A stretch of DNA of 64,000 nucleotides from Chrysopilus asiliformis. Its lineage: Eukaryota; Arthropoda; Insecta; Diptera; Rhagionidae. Position numbers and translations under genes: made by a program. Location: the NCBI GenBank assembly GCA_964034945.1, contig OZ035963.1, forward strand, positions 36,456,361-36,520,360. The letters are read 5' to 3'. The notes beneath the pieces were generated by a model. That model saw nothing but the letters and a program-made list of their open reading frames with translations, did not search any database and had not been told where the DNA came from. Numbering within the stretch: position 1 is the stretch's first letter; each line of letters starts with the position of its first letter. Of the stretch, positions 1-10,711 are shown in pieces.

Positions 1-688
1 AATCATCTTTCTCCTTCTAATGCTTACACGGATTACCGACCGAACAGAGATGAACGTATGAAAACGTAAACAAACAGCGAACAAGAAAAATTTAATGGCG
101 ATAAATTAAGGGAAACTTTCTGTGGAGTAATTTTTTGTAATGAACTTTTCCTCTGATTACATGCCGTGATTTTATGGCGTTTTCGACTGGCAGATTCAGA
201 GCAGGCTCCGCCGCAATGTAGAGCAAGATATTTTCGAGCAGATTTCGAGCACCTTTACTTACGAGTCTAGCATTTCTTAAAAAACAAGGAGCATAAAACA
301 AATTAAAATTAATTTTGGGATTTTGTTTTTAATTTGATCCAATCTGACGACGTTAGACAGATTACAAAATTGCCCGAAAACTGCTCTACAAATTATTAAT
401 CAGTGTGGCATTCTTATCGTCTTTTTACGCTCGTTGTACGCGTCTATGACTTATAGATTTATTGCATAAATTGCTGAATTTTTAGGTCGCAAAGAGCAAA
501 ACCTCATGTGCCCGTGCTTTTCGGTGCTATTTGGGTTATTTTGCACACAGCAATTTATAATGCTTTTATTATTATTATTATTACTTTTAGCATGCGGCCA
601 CTGTACTCGCTTACAACAGCTCACGAAAATATGATTCAAAAAATAGTAATTTTAATTAAATAACAATCGGAAATGCTGAAAAACAAAC
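1..688. other. unassigned left edge
   Basis: No gene can be assigned. A 69-codon open frame lies on the minus strand at 92-301, in somewhat less AT-rich sequence, but I see no recognisable domain and no convincing splice pairing with the exon at 689-982. It could be a downstream exon or 3'UTR of the same minus-strand gene. The rest is AT-rich, including an ATT-rich run near 563-585. Confidence 0.3.
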
Positions 689-982
689 CTCAAGTTCACA
701 TTTACAACATCCTAAACGAATAGAATCTCCACTAGAGATTGAACTGTTTGTTAATGGCACTCCAGAGTCATCACTAAGCGAAGTAATGGCGTTGAATTCA
801 AAACTGTTGGCACTTATTAGGAGGTTTCCTTGACAGCTGTTGGCAAAATCTCCGTGGTATTGCGAATTAGTGGTCATGGTTTGTACATTGACCGTCTCAG
901 AAACTTGTGCTTCCAACGGTTGTGTTACCTGATTTTGCCCCATAGATTCCATACTTTGAAGTGAGAAAGCATTGTAATATTC
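689..982 (-). CDS. probable internal exon of an unidentified gene
   Basis: The minus strand has a 98-codon open stretch bounded by a good acceptor (pyrimidine-rich, ending TTTCAG, exon from 982) and a possible donor GTTTGT after 689, both in phase 0. The peptide begins EYYNAFSLQSMESM and ends GCCKCELE. It is rich in Ser, Thr, Asn and Gln with no domain I recognise, like a disordered region of a regulatory protein. No neighbouring exon is identified in the window, so the gene would continue to either side. A chance open frame is possible, but the phase match and composition favour a real exon. Confidence 0.4.
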
Positions 983-2230
983 CTGAAAGAAAAAGAGTTT
1001 CATTAGATCTGCTAATTTTAAAAAAAGTCGAACTTGCATTGAAAGTTCTTGTAAGATGGCAGAATAAAAATCTGCATAATCAAATATATATATATATATA
1101 TATGTATATGTATATATATAAAAAAAACACCTATGCAGGAGTATTTGATCCCAAAAACCTGGCCATAAGTCGAAGTTGTAAAATCAAGTTTTTATAATGA
1201 TGGTGCATGTGTTTCAGTTGCAAAATAATAGCTGCATTAAAAAACGTCCACTTTTAAAGGGATACCTCAGCAGCCAGATCGAAGAGAACACTGGAGTTGT
1301 GAACTGCATTCGTGCGTTATAGCGGTAACAGACTAGAGTTAAAACCGTATAAACTTTAAGTAGTTTGTGAAACTAGTATAACGTAGTCCAGTTATCATCG
1401 AGTTCACTTGACAGACTAGAATCTTCCTAAATCGATTTAGGAGTTGTCAAATATTGACAGTCGGACCAACGCCACGGATTTCCAAAATATAAATGTGGAA
1501 TTATTGTTAAATGAAATAAGTAAGATTGCATTCTCAATCTGAGAAAAATAAATAGCAAAAATACACAGATGAGAATCTTTACGATACTTTCCGAATATTT
1601 TCCAAAATTGCTTTCTTCTAAAAACCATAAAATTTTAAAGTTTTTTTCAGCATCTTTATTTAAATCGATGATAAATATTATGACCAAGAAATCCGTTAAG
1701 TGGCAAGTTTTTATTATTATAAACGGGTAATTTTTTTAAATTATAGGTTTTCTCTAAATCACAGATTTTCTTTAACCATTAGTGCTGCAACGTTTGAATC
1801 TTCAAATAAAATATTTGAATAGAAAGAAATTCAGGAAAAAAAAACTAATTGGGGAAAACGATTTCCAATGGAATCTTTTGAAATTTTCCTCTGTCGTGGA
1901 AAATTTTGTGGGAAATTTCCTCTGTCGTGGAAAAGCAAGCAGGTTTGCGAGCTAAAAATTTTTGAACTTGGTTTAGCAAAACCTTAAAATATTATTTGCT
2001 CCAGGGCGCTGAATATGTAGCTACGTCACTGTTGAAAGAAGATGTTTTTTAGTTTTTTAAATTTGTTTTAGATATTTTTCGTAATTTTTTACTAATTTGT
2101 ACAACCAGGGAAAAAATTACTTAAAACATTTTGAAAATTCAATTCAGTTACTTCGAATCCTTCAGAAAATTTTGTTATATGGAGAACAAAAGTCGGTCAA
2201 ATCAAGACGTAATGTACGAAAATTATTTCG
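983..2230. other. non-coding stretch
   Basis: No coding frame is supportable. It holds the TA-rich microsatellite at 1085-1119 and an imperfect two-copy tandem duplication of about 31 bp near 1888-1937, recognised by the twice-repeated TTTCCTCTGTCGTGGAAAA. Confidence 0.4.
1085..1119. repeat. TA/TG microsatellite
   Basis: An alternating purine-pyrimidine run, mainly (TA)n with interspersed TG steps, about 35 bp long. Confidence 0.85.
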
Positions 2231-2683
2231 TTTAACACGTTCGTGACATTTGCTTTTTAAATTTTTTTCACATTTGGACATCGTGTACCACGGGTGGTAC
2301 ACTAGCGATTTGTTTTCTGGCGGTTGTGCGCCATCGGTGGTACACGGTGCGTGTTTTTATATTACTTCCACAAAAAAACTACCGCACTATTTACTCGCGC
2401 GGTTTTAACCCTTAATTTATGAGGTGAAAATCATATGCGTAAATGATGAGGTGGTTTCCAATGGACTTGTTCTAATCACATACCAAATCCGTGCTTTTAG
2501 CTCGGCACACAACACCATACTGTATGAAGGTACTGAAGATTTCAGAGTCACTGTGCTGAAAACATGAGAAATAGCAAAGAAAGAAAAGTCAATGTGGGTC
2601 CACTGGACCCACCTCATCAATTAAGGGTTAAAAAAAACTGTACATGTACCACCAGTGGTACACGATGTCACGAACGAGTTAAA
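2231..2683. mobile_element. MITE with TTTAACNCGTTCGTGACAT ends
   Basis: The two ends are 19-bp inverted repeats differing at one base (TTTAACACGTTCGTGACAT on the left; the right reads TTTAACTCGTT... in reverse complement). The interior repeats a palindromic motif of the form GTACCACNNGTGGTAC near 2286 and 2648, with a half-copy near 2336. The short element at 42801-42963 starts with the same 11 bases and carries the same internal palindrome, so both belong to one family. A second TTAA-flanked MITE is nested at 2409-2627. No coding capacity is seen. Confidence 0.75.
2409..2627. mobile_element. nested piggyBac-like MITE, TTAA flanks
   Basis: TTAA stands on both sides (2405-2408 and 2628-2631). 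The ends are inverted repeats starting CCCTTAATT and continuing with one mismatch to ATGAGGTG. The CCC start with a TTAA target is typical of the piggyBac superfamily. The right part includes a palindrome GTGGGTCCACTGGACCCAC near 2594-2612. It is non-coding and inserted in the larger element 2231-2683. Confidence 0.7.
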
Positions 2684-4560
2684 GAGAATTGCGTTATATG
2701 GAGACGGTTTTGTTCTTGTTTCCCTTCCTGAGTCAAAGTTCCGGCAAAAATTTTGTTATACGGCAGGACAAATGCACAAAGATGTCGCAATTTATTTGCA
2801 TTTGTCCGTGTTATGAATTTAAGCGTTGCACGGATAAATGCACAATATAAGAAAAACTATAATTACCAGGGGGCAATCGTTAAATACTCTATCTGTACAC
2901 AAACCGAATTTTGATTTCTAAAAACCTATTTGTATAGGGGAGAGGTGGAACCAGTATTCCAAGGCGATTTTTATGCATGGAAGAGTTATGTAAAATCGAT
3001 TCATCATTTTCGATGGACTTGCAAAAACTATTTCATTTGTGTCGTAGGGGTATTCCGATTTCGTCCGTTTAAAAACTCGACTTTCCATTTTACGAAAAAA
3101 CCGCCGTGCCAAATTTCAAGTCCCTAGCCCAATTCTTTCTCAAGTTAACGTGTCTACGGACTGACAGACATGCAAAAATCAAGTCGATTTATCATTCTAA
3201 ATCCGCTAGTGTAATTCATTTTTTTGTCCGTCGTTAGTTCTATGAGTTATGAATAGAAGAGCTCTATTAATGGTTTGAAAATATAGGATAAAAAAAATAT
3301 AGGATAACAAAAATCACAAGATTTCTATGACGGCAAACGAAATTTCTATGAAGTGGTCGACAGATACGGCATCACAGCTGGACGACGAATGACGAATTTA
3401 ATGCGGGGATATTTTTCTATTTGTAACACAATCTAATCATAAGGTGTAATATATGTAAAAAAAAACTTTAGTATTTTAGTTCTTTTCAAAAATATGTGTT
3501 CTTTAATAATGTCGTTTTACTACCACCCAAGTCCTCGTATGAATTTCGAAAAGGATTCATCTCAAGAAACTGTAACGATCTTTTTCTGCATCCAATTTTC
3601 CATCAAGAATACTATTTTGCTTTGTCATAATTTAATTATTCAGTTTTTTGTTTCCCGAAAAAAATTAGCTTTCGGAGATAAGTCCTTTTCGAAATTTGCA
3701 ATTTAATTTAACTTTTCTTTGCAGATGTGCATTTAAACGTGTAAAATTTAATGTAGTTTTAACATTTGTAAACTTGAAAATGAATGCATTTAAGTATTTA
3801 TTGCAATTATACGTGTATATCTGTATGATAAATAGTAAAAAATCCTCCGCGGACAAATTTCATGTGCAATTATTCATGTTTTGTATTTAAGCGTACTCTA
3901 CTGTATAGATAATCTCGTCATATGAAGGTTCCACTGTATATTCACATTTTTTTTTATATCAAAGTAAAAAAATAAGAAAATAAAAAGTACAAAAATGTAT
4001 AAGCAAAAATATAAATTTCAATATATATAACTAAATTCAACCGCGGAAGTGCATTGATTTTGTTGCAAACGCACATCTTCGTTGACTTTTACCACAGTCA
4101 ACCACTAGGAACAAAGCGTGAATTTATATATCTAAAAACAATTTGATATACAATTTGCATTAGAATCCTTTTGGTAAAAAAATAGTTTTATGGGATAGGT
4201 AAGGAAAAGCAAAATGCGCATAGAAATAAAACTTGCAAATTAGTCCAATAAATGCAGACAAATTAGAAAAATCGCCCGTCGAGAAAAATCATCCCACAAC
4301 TTTTATGCTTATTACTGCGTAATTAATACAATTATTACTGAATTAGCATTTCACAGTTTTTAAATCTGCATTACCTGATATTTGGTCAGAATTTATTTCG
4401 ATTTGTCAAAAAAAAAATCAAAAATCACCATCAACTCTACACATTCGCGATTAAAATGTACACAGTAGCACAAAAGTAGAAAATGCACTTGCACATACCA
4501 GTGTTACAAGCTATGTTGCGGTTCAAGTATACATTAGCTGTTTTCTATTGGATGTGTGTA
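2684..4560. other. non-coding, with a degenerate repeat-A copy
   Basis: No gene seen. Around 2930-3230 is a diverged relative of the repeat-A family annotated at 5776: it keeps the ACGAAA...AATTTCAAG block, a GACTGACAGACATGC-type stretch and the terminal GTGTAATTCATTTTTTTGTCCGTC-like tail. The remainder is AT-rich without recognisable structure. Confidence 0.4.
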
Positions 4561-4880
4561 CTAGAGAGCCTATAATCTAGAGTGTGGACAATGGGAAGTG
4601 TAGAAATGACCGCCAAGCTGAGAAACGCGTGCGTAAAACTTTAAAAATTTGATTCAAACTAACTGAAATCGGTGAATGCAAGTAAAAAACTAATGTTTGA
4701 GGTATAAAAAAAAATGCAAAGTCGTAGTTGCTTTAATAAAATAAAAAAATATTTACAGATTGTTCTAATCTGGTAACTGGCCTAATAGACTGTTCTAATT
4801 GCAGTAAATAGGCTGTACTACTCAATAGGGCAGTATGTTAAGCGCTGATGACCACTCTCTACATTATAGTCTATCTAGTT
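4561..4880. mobile_element. repeat E copy 1 (TIR element, ~320 bp)
   Basis: The ends are imperfect inverted repeats built from CTAGAGAG, CTATAATCTAGA and AGTGGACA. The interior shares GCTCGTTTTTCAGCTTGGCG-like and TTTACAGANTGTTCTAAT blocks with the copy at 8591-8912, which lies in the opposite orientation, and with the disrupted copy at 49752-51105. Non-coding. Confidence 0.65.
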
Positions 4881-5430
4881 AATACGAAGCAATAAACGCC
4901 GGCCTTGCCCAAACCGTTTAGGAGTTATAAAGAATTTTTTTAAATGTTTGAGATGGATTTTTGCGAACTCTTCCGTTACGTTCCGCTCCGTTTCGCAGGC
5001 TATGGGTAGCAACGTTGTTGGTCGTATGTTCAACTTTGACAGCTTACCGAAACAGAACGGATCGGAAGGACTTTGGTTGGGCCTTAACTCGGTAAAATCA
5101 CTAAATTGGTTTCGGGGCATACACCTAGTACATGACTCGCTTAAAATAACTCATTTAGTGAATATTAACTGTGTATGAAACCTAGCCTCAAATTTTGTGT
5201 TTTCGTAACTTCGTGGAGATTTCTAAAATCTATAAAAGTTTAAAAAAATCTATAAAATATTGAACTGCAATTTAAATTGCAAAGATGTCTTCGTAGAATA
5301 AGAAAAATACCACAACCCAATTGACCAATGTTGGAATTTTTGTACCGTGTCCAAATGTACCACGCAATTTTCCTTTATAAAGTTTAAGAATATTTGTGTG
5401 AACATTTGGAATTATGGATCTTATGGTACA
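4881..5430. other. non-coding stretch
   Basis: Open frames on both strands around 4875-5178 overlap each other and resemble no known protein. Nothing else is evident. Confidence 0.3.
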
Positions 5431-6712
5431 AAAAAAACTTTTTAAAAAAAAGTAAAAAAAACCGACTTAAAAATGCACTAAAAAGGAAAAAATAATTTTT
5501 TTTTGGAAGTTGGTGCCAAAATGGAAACAAACAATTTGCTCTCTTTTATTGTACAATCTAAAAGTGCACTAAAAAGGAAAAAATAATTTTTTTGGAAGTT
5601 GGTGCCAAAATAGAAACAAACAATTTGCTCTCTTTTATTGTACAATATATAAAATTAAAAAATTTCTAATAAATAAAATTATTATTTATTGAATTGTACC
5701 AAAAGTTTTTGTTTTCTAATAAGTCACAGAAATGAGATTCAAACCATTATTTTTTACAGCCTACCTACATAATATAAACATAACAAAAGCTATATTTGCC
5801 AATCTGGCAATTATTGAAAACCCGTATGGTGATTTAAGTGAACAGTTGTACCAAAATTACACTTTGAAGTCAAAGTTTTCAATGAGATTTTTTAAAATTT
5901 GTTCCAATCGGATTTTGATGTATGGAAGTTTTATGTAGAATCATATCCTAAATAACTTTTGTTCTTGCACTTTTTTGATAAGATGCACCGTTTTTGAGAT
6001 ATTCGCAAAAAACGATTTCGTTCGTATGGGGGTACCCCCCGTTTTCGCCCATTAACGAACTTAGCCTCGCATTTTACGAAAAACGGATCTGCGCAAAATT
6101 TCAAGGCTCTAGCTCAATCCGTGCGTCCGCAATCGAGTTCACAGACAGACGGACAGACGGACGGACGGACATGCGGAAATCAAAATCTTTTGTCATTCCT
6201 AACACACTGGTGTAATTCATTTTTGTGTGTGATGACGGGATCTTGGCGTTACAAACGGTAAGGCAAAGTTAGTATACCCTTTAGTATTCCATACCATACG
6301 GGTATAAAAATTTCAGCGGTATTGTTCCTTACTTGGCACGTTGCCCTTAACCCAGGTCAACATTAACAAATATTCTTTTGTTTTTGGGTAAGCTCCGTTA
6401 AAATTAAAAAAATATTCTTTTGTCAGATGTCGTCACGAAAGATAAAATATTTTCATTTGGATAGCAGTAATAGAATTGGTGATAGCTGTAAAAGTAACAC
6501 TCAAGAAATATGAATAGAAGTCCTCTTTAAGTTTCTATTTTGGCCCCAACTTCCAAAAAAATTATTTTTTCCTTTTTAGTGCACTTTTAGATTGTACAAT
6601 AAAAGAGAGCAAATTGTTTGTTTCCATTTTGGCACCAACTTCCAAAAAAAAATTATTTTTTCCTTTTTAGTGCATTTTTAAGTCGGTTTTTTTTACTTTT
6701 TTTTAAAAAGTT
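5431..6712. repeat. large foldback: ~200-bp inverted arms around repeat A
   Basis: The left arm (about 5431-5648) contains two tandem copies of a ~95-bp unit including GCACTAAAAAGGAAAAAAT and TTTGGAAGTTGGTGCCAAAA. The right arm (about 6535-6712) is the reverse complement of the same two-unit block, down to the flanking CCGACTT. Between the arms lies the repeat-A element 5776-6307. The whole could fold as a long hairpin. Either two insertions of one repeat in opposite orientation or a single foldback transposon would explain it. Confidence 0.75.
5776..6307. mobile_element. repeat A copy 1
   Basis: A dispersed element of about 530 bp. One end starts AACATAACAAAAGCTAT; the other ends in CATACGGGTATAAA preceded by GATGACGGGATCTTGGCG. 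Internally it holds TTTTTGAGATATTCGCAAA, an AATTTCAAGGCTCTAGCTC block and a run of CAGACGGACGGAC units. Related copies lie at 18519, 22736, 26178, 49197 and 59634 in both orientations. No coding capacity is recognised, so the class is uncertain. Confidence 0.75.
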
Positions 6713-6763
6713 TTTTATTTTATAATTTTTAGTGACTTTTGGTATATACATATTATATAGATA

Positions 6764-7108
6764 TATTTAATGTTAGGAAATGGGTAGAGCTGCGCCCCAC
6801 GTGCGAAAACGGCGTTACGAATCGATAGCCTTCAACCCCCTTAGTGACACTGGAAAGTTTCATTAAGATCGGACCAGCCAATTCGAAGATACCAGGCGAG
6901 GAGTGTCGAAGGGGAATTTTCTCAGAGGGGATACCTATCTAGATCGTATTTTTGTCCCCGAAAATCCCTAACACCCAAGTTTCATGAAAATCGTTAGGCC
7001 TGTTTTCGAGATCCATTGTGCAGACAGACAGACTGACAGACAGAAGGACGACAGTCCTAGTATTATATTATAGGATATACCTATTTAATGTTAGGAAATG
7101 GGTAGAGC
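6764..7108. mobile_element. insertion flanked by 27-bp direct repeats
   Basis: A perfect 27-bp direct repeat (containing TTAATGTTAGGAAATGGG) occurs at 6764-6790 and 7082-7108. Between the copies is a segment ending in a CAGACAGACAGACTGACAGA run and a TATTATATTATAGGATAT tail, which resembles the 3' end of non-LTR/SINE-type retroelements. The direct repeat would then be an unusually long target-site duplication. A tandem duplication is the alternative. Confidence 0.5.
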
Positions 7109-7326
7109 AAAACTTTAATCGTTCCAAACAGCGAATTTTTAGGGATGGCAACAGTAAGTTGTAAACTAAATTTTAGAGGTCGACAGCAAAAATTTTGGTC
7201 ACCAACATTTTTTAGATCGACAGAAACCTTTCGTTAACCTTACAGACTTCTAAACATTAGAATTGGATTAGGCGACCCTAAAAACCCCCATATGTGTTTG
7301 TTTTTTATCTGGAAAATTTGAGGGTT

Positions 7327-7893
7327 GAAGGATTCGCTGCCCCCCAAAATATACGCATAAAAATTTTCAGACCGATCGGACCATCCGATTAGGGGACAGG
7401 GTAGGGGTTAAGAAGCGAAAGGGGTAGGAGAAAATAGATAAGGGGAAAACACTAGCCGTCCCCCAAAATGTGAGCATACAAATTTTCAGATCGATCGGAC
7501 CATCCGATTGGGAGTTGACAGGGGAGGGGTTAAGAAGCGAAAGGGCTAGGGGAAAATAGATAAGGGGAAAACACTAGCCGTCCCCCAAAAAGGTACGCAT
7601 ACAAATTTTCAGACCGATCGGACCATCCGATGGGGAGTTGACAGGGGAGGGGTTAAGAAGCGAAAGGGGTAGGGGAAAATAGATAAGGGGAAAACACTAG
7701 CCGTCCCCCAAAATGTGAGCATACAAATTTTCAGATCGATCGGACCATCCGATTGGGAGTTGACAGGGGAGGGGTTAAGAAGCGAAAGGGGTAGGGGAAA
7801 ATAGATAAGGGGAAAACACTAGCCGTCCCCCAAAAAGGTACGCATACAAATTTTCAGACCGATCGGACCATCCGATTGGGAGTTGACAGGGGA
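7327..7893. repeat. 122-bp minisatellite with alternating unit types
   Basis: About 4.6 copies of a 122-123-bp unit, recognisable by ACTAGCCGTCCCCCAAAA at 7451, 7573, 7696 and 7818, plus a diverged first unit. Each contains GATCGGACCATCCGAT, TTGACAGGGGAGGGGTTAAG and GAAAATAGATAAGGGGAAAA. Two variants alternate: one with TGTGAGCATAC and CAGATCGATCGG, the other with AGGTACGCATAC and CAGACCGATCGG. This implies a ~245-bp higher-order repeat. The units are much more GC-rich than their surroundings. Confidence 0.9.
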
Positions 7894-8590
7894 GGGGAAG
7901 GCCGGGAAACGTCGGAGAGAGGGGAAATTAAAATGGGACCAACTAGGGAGTGAACTCTGTCATCCACCAACGTTTCAACAAAATCCATGCAACGGCACCC
8001 AAGTACTGCGCGAACATACAGATATAAAATAAATAAATAAATAAAGTTGGACCAAAACGAATTGATAACCTCCTCCTTTTTTGGAAGTCGGTTAAAAAGG
8101 ACCATTTTCATAGGAAAAAATCTTGGATTTCCAGTCAAAATTCCATAAATCGTACCTTCGGTACTTGGTACAAGATGATTGGAAATCCAATTGGTTTTCC
8201 AACCAATTTGGTCAATTGGGAAGTATATATGGTAGTCTCAATACTTTCCTTTAGTACAAGATGTTTTTCAGGTCTTTGAATTATCTGGATTATGGGCAGA
8301 AACGAGGGATCATTTACAAGTTAGCATTCGTGCCCCTTTTCATTAAATGACGATTAATAATACAGTCACTAATACATAAATACATGTGATTCGGACTGTC
8401 CACTTACATTTTGGATTTTGGATCAATAGCCCACTTCGAAAGCACCTGACCACTCCATATATAAGCTTATTAGTGCGAACTTGTTTTACGATACCAATTC
8501 AAATTGAAATTGGAAATAAAAATCAGATCGTACGTACTTTCGAATCGTATTCGGCGATAAAGCCCCAGCACAGAAACGCGCGATGATTGG
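7894..8590. other. non-coding stretch
   Basis: Includes an (AAAT)n run near 8026-8043 and a TTTTTTGGAAGTCGGTTAAAAAGG segment (in part) related to the 5431 foldback arm. No coding frame is supported. Confidence 0.3.
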
Positions 8591-8912
8591 TAGAGAGACT
8601 ATAATCTAGAAAGTGGATATTAGCAGTCTATTAACTCCAACTAGAATAGTCTATTAGGCCAGTTAGAACTGCTTTTCCTGAAGATTAGAACAGTCTGTAA
8701 ACAATTTTTCAATTTATTAAAACAACTACTACTTTCGAATTTTTTTTTGATAGCTCAGACATGAGTCTTTTCCTTATATTAACCAATTTCAGTTACTTTG
8801 GCAATTATTTGTAACAATGAAACAAATTTTTAAAGTTTTTCACGCTCGTTTTTCAGCTTGGCGGTTATTTTTACACGTCCTATTGTCCACTTTCTATATT
8901 ATAGGCTTTCTA
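8591..8912. mobile_element. repeat E copy 2, inverted relative to 4561
   Basis: Starts TAGAGAGACTATAATCTAGA and ends GTCCACTTTCTATATTATAG followed by GCTTTCTA. The interior matches the reverse complement of the 4561-4880 copy, including the CGCTCGTTTTTCAGC and GATTAGAACAGTCTG blocks. About 320 bp, non-coding. Confidence 0.65.
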
Positions 8913-8963
8913 ATGATAGTGACAACTTTGAAGAAATTTTAAGATTGCATTCATATTACAATA

Positions 8964-9592
8964 GCTGCGTTCCCGATCCATGAAAAACCTACTGCGAAGT
9001 ACTGCGGAACGTTCTCATCTACACATCCTCTTAGTCCACAGTAAATTTTCTTGTGCGATTTTGACAAAAAATTCCGTCAGATAGCCGAACTTCCTAAGTT
9101 TTCCAATAGGTGAAAATTCGGGTTTTAAGGTTAGAACGAATTGTCAGTTTTGTTTGTTTTCGTACATTAAAACACTTCCGCTATGAAAAATCAAGGAAAA
9201 CATTTGATTTGAAGTACAAATGTTCTCCAGAATGAAATTAGATTGCAATTACTGTGTTGGAATAACCACCCGAATGTCTAATATCTCTAAATTGAAATAT
9301 GTGTTGAACCGAAATAGTGTTTTGTTTCTGATCTCGAAATTATGGCGATAACACATAAAATATGGCCTTTTCCTTCATTGCAGGTTCATTTATTCTATTT
9401 AATTTCATTTTCTTCTCAGATATTTTGGATCTCTGTTGATTGCGAAATTATTTTCATATTTACAATTTTCAAATTGTGTGCGCTCTATAATTGTGAGGTT
9501 ATATTTTACTAGTAATCATCCAAAAGTGCGTTCCCAAGAAAAGTTGCTGGTCAGTACTTCGCAGTAGTTTTTACATGGGTCGCGAACGCAGC
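8964..9592. mobile_element. repeat B copy 1 (629-bp TIR element, TA target)
   Basis: TIRs begin GCTGCGTTCCCGA (right end GCTGCGTTCGCGA in reverse complement) and continue through CCTACTGCGAAGTACTG with a few mismatches, about 43 bp. TA flanks both sides (8962-8963, 9593-9594). A near-identical 629-bp copy lies inverted at 28598-29226. The TA target and TIR layout suggest a Tc1/mariner-type MITE, though the TIR start resembles the element at 11004-12045. Confidence 0.85.
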
Positions 9593-9594
9593 TA

Positions 9595-9769
9595 TTATGA
9601 GACTTGTTCTAAAACCATGTTGTACAACTTGTCTAGGCGGAGGCAAAATCAACAGGGTTTTGATTTTTGTCGAACCTAAAATTTGGTACTACAAACGGCC
9701 CATACACGATACAACATTGCTTACAACCGAACCAAGTTGTACAACAAGTCTCATAATGTATGGCCGGCT
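9595..9769. mobile_element. repeat C copy 1, left end lost
   Basis: Matches the 188-bp element at 45206-45393 in reverse complement: ATGAGACTTGTTCTAAAACC at one side, CTCATAATGTATGGCCGGCT at the other, with ATTTTTGTCGAACCTAAAAT inside. The outer ~12 bp of the left TIR are missing because repeat B abuts at 9592. Confidence 0.75.
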
Positions 9770-9773
9770 TAAA

Positions 9774-9902
9774 GCGTATTCATAGTCGTTTTTAAACAGT
9801 TTTTGTTTAATATGAGTTTAAACTGACAGTTTGCTATGGTTTTCGGACAGTTTAAACTCATGTGAAACAAAAACTTTGTTTAAAAACGACTATGAATACG
9901 CC
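9774..9902. repeat. 129-bp palindrome
   Basis: Arms GCGTATTCATAGTCGTTTTT... and its reverse complement ...AAAAACGACTATGAATACGC pair over ~55 bp, with an inner paired block GAGTTTAAACTG / CAGTTTAAACTC. The loop is around TGACAGTTTGCTATGGTTTT. It behaves like a short foldback MITE. Confidence 0.85.
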
Positions 9903-10166
9903 CCAATGTTTTTAATGTTTTAAGTTTCCATACTTAGAACATCGACTGAATTTACCGTCCAACAACATAAGCTATGTTTATCTTCAGTGGTTTTAACTTT
10001 TCTGATTAAATCGAAGGGTTTTGCGGACTTTTAAGCCTGTTCCGCAACAACGCGCTACGCGGAGCAACTAGGAGCAACGCGGCGCGGCCAGAGCAGCAGG
10101 GCGACAGCCGCAGTCATTTCCTAAACCTCAATTACGCGATGGGGATGAGGTACGGTTAGGGATGCC

Positions 10167-10206
10167 AACGATACCTCGATGTTTGCAAAACATCGAGGTA
10201 TCGTTG
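10167..10206. repeat. short perfect hairpin
   Basis: AACGATACCTCGATGTTT is followed at once by its near-perfect reverse complement AAACATCGAGGTATCGTT. Nearby copies of ATCGAGGT/ACCTCGAT (around 10213-10231) suggest a local repeat family. Confidence 0.8.
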
Positions 10207-10270
10207 AAAAATATCGAGTTTTAACCTCGATGTCAAACAGACCGATGTGGTTATACACGCTGTTAGAACA

Positions 10271-10709
10271 TTAAGGGCCAAACAGATGACGGCAATAACT
10301 GCGACTGCGGCTTCGGCTTCATAATAAATTTAGCAAAATCTCTAAATTCGACGCCGTCGTCGTGGGGGTGCCACCGACAATTTTAGAGAAAATGAGGACT
10401 GACAACACCGATATATAATAAGTGAACGTCAAAAGTGTTTTGTGCAATATAATAACATTAATTAATAATAACATTATAGTAATGCAAAAACGCGCACACA
10501 ATTAACATCAATTTTTGAAAATTATCGTACAGAACAATCATTTTTTATATCTCGCAAACACGATTCAGTAATGTCAAAGTTTTTGTTGTTGGAACGCTGC
10601 CCGACGTCGAGTTTCATGCATGTGTTCCACTCGACTTTTCGACGCCCAAAATGACGTCGCAGTCGACGCCGCAGTCGCAGTTGCTGCCGTCATCTGGTTG
10701 GCCCTTTAA
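10271..10709. mobile_element. MITE with TTAA flanks
   Basis: TTAA occurs at 10271-10274 and 10706-10709. Inside are inverted ends GGGCCAAACAGATGACGGCA and AGGGCCAACCAGATGACGGC (right end, reverse complement), followed by AACTGCGACTGCGGC; about 38 bp are paired. The interior is non-coding. TTAA suggests a piggyBac-like mobiliser, inferred from the target only. Confidence 0.7.
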
Positions 10710-10711
10710 GC

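Noticed and set aside
7854..8138. 94-codon minus-strand frame at the end of the minisatellite
   Set aside because: It is created by the GC-rich repeat unit and has no protein similarity I recognise.
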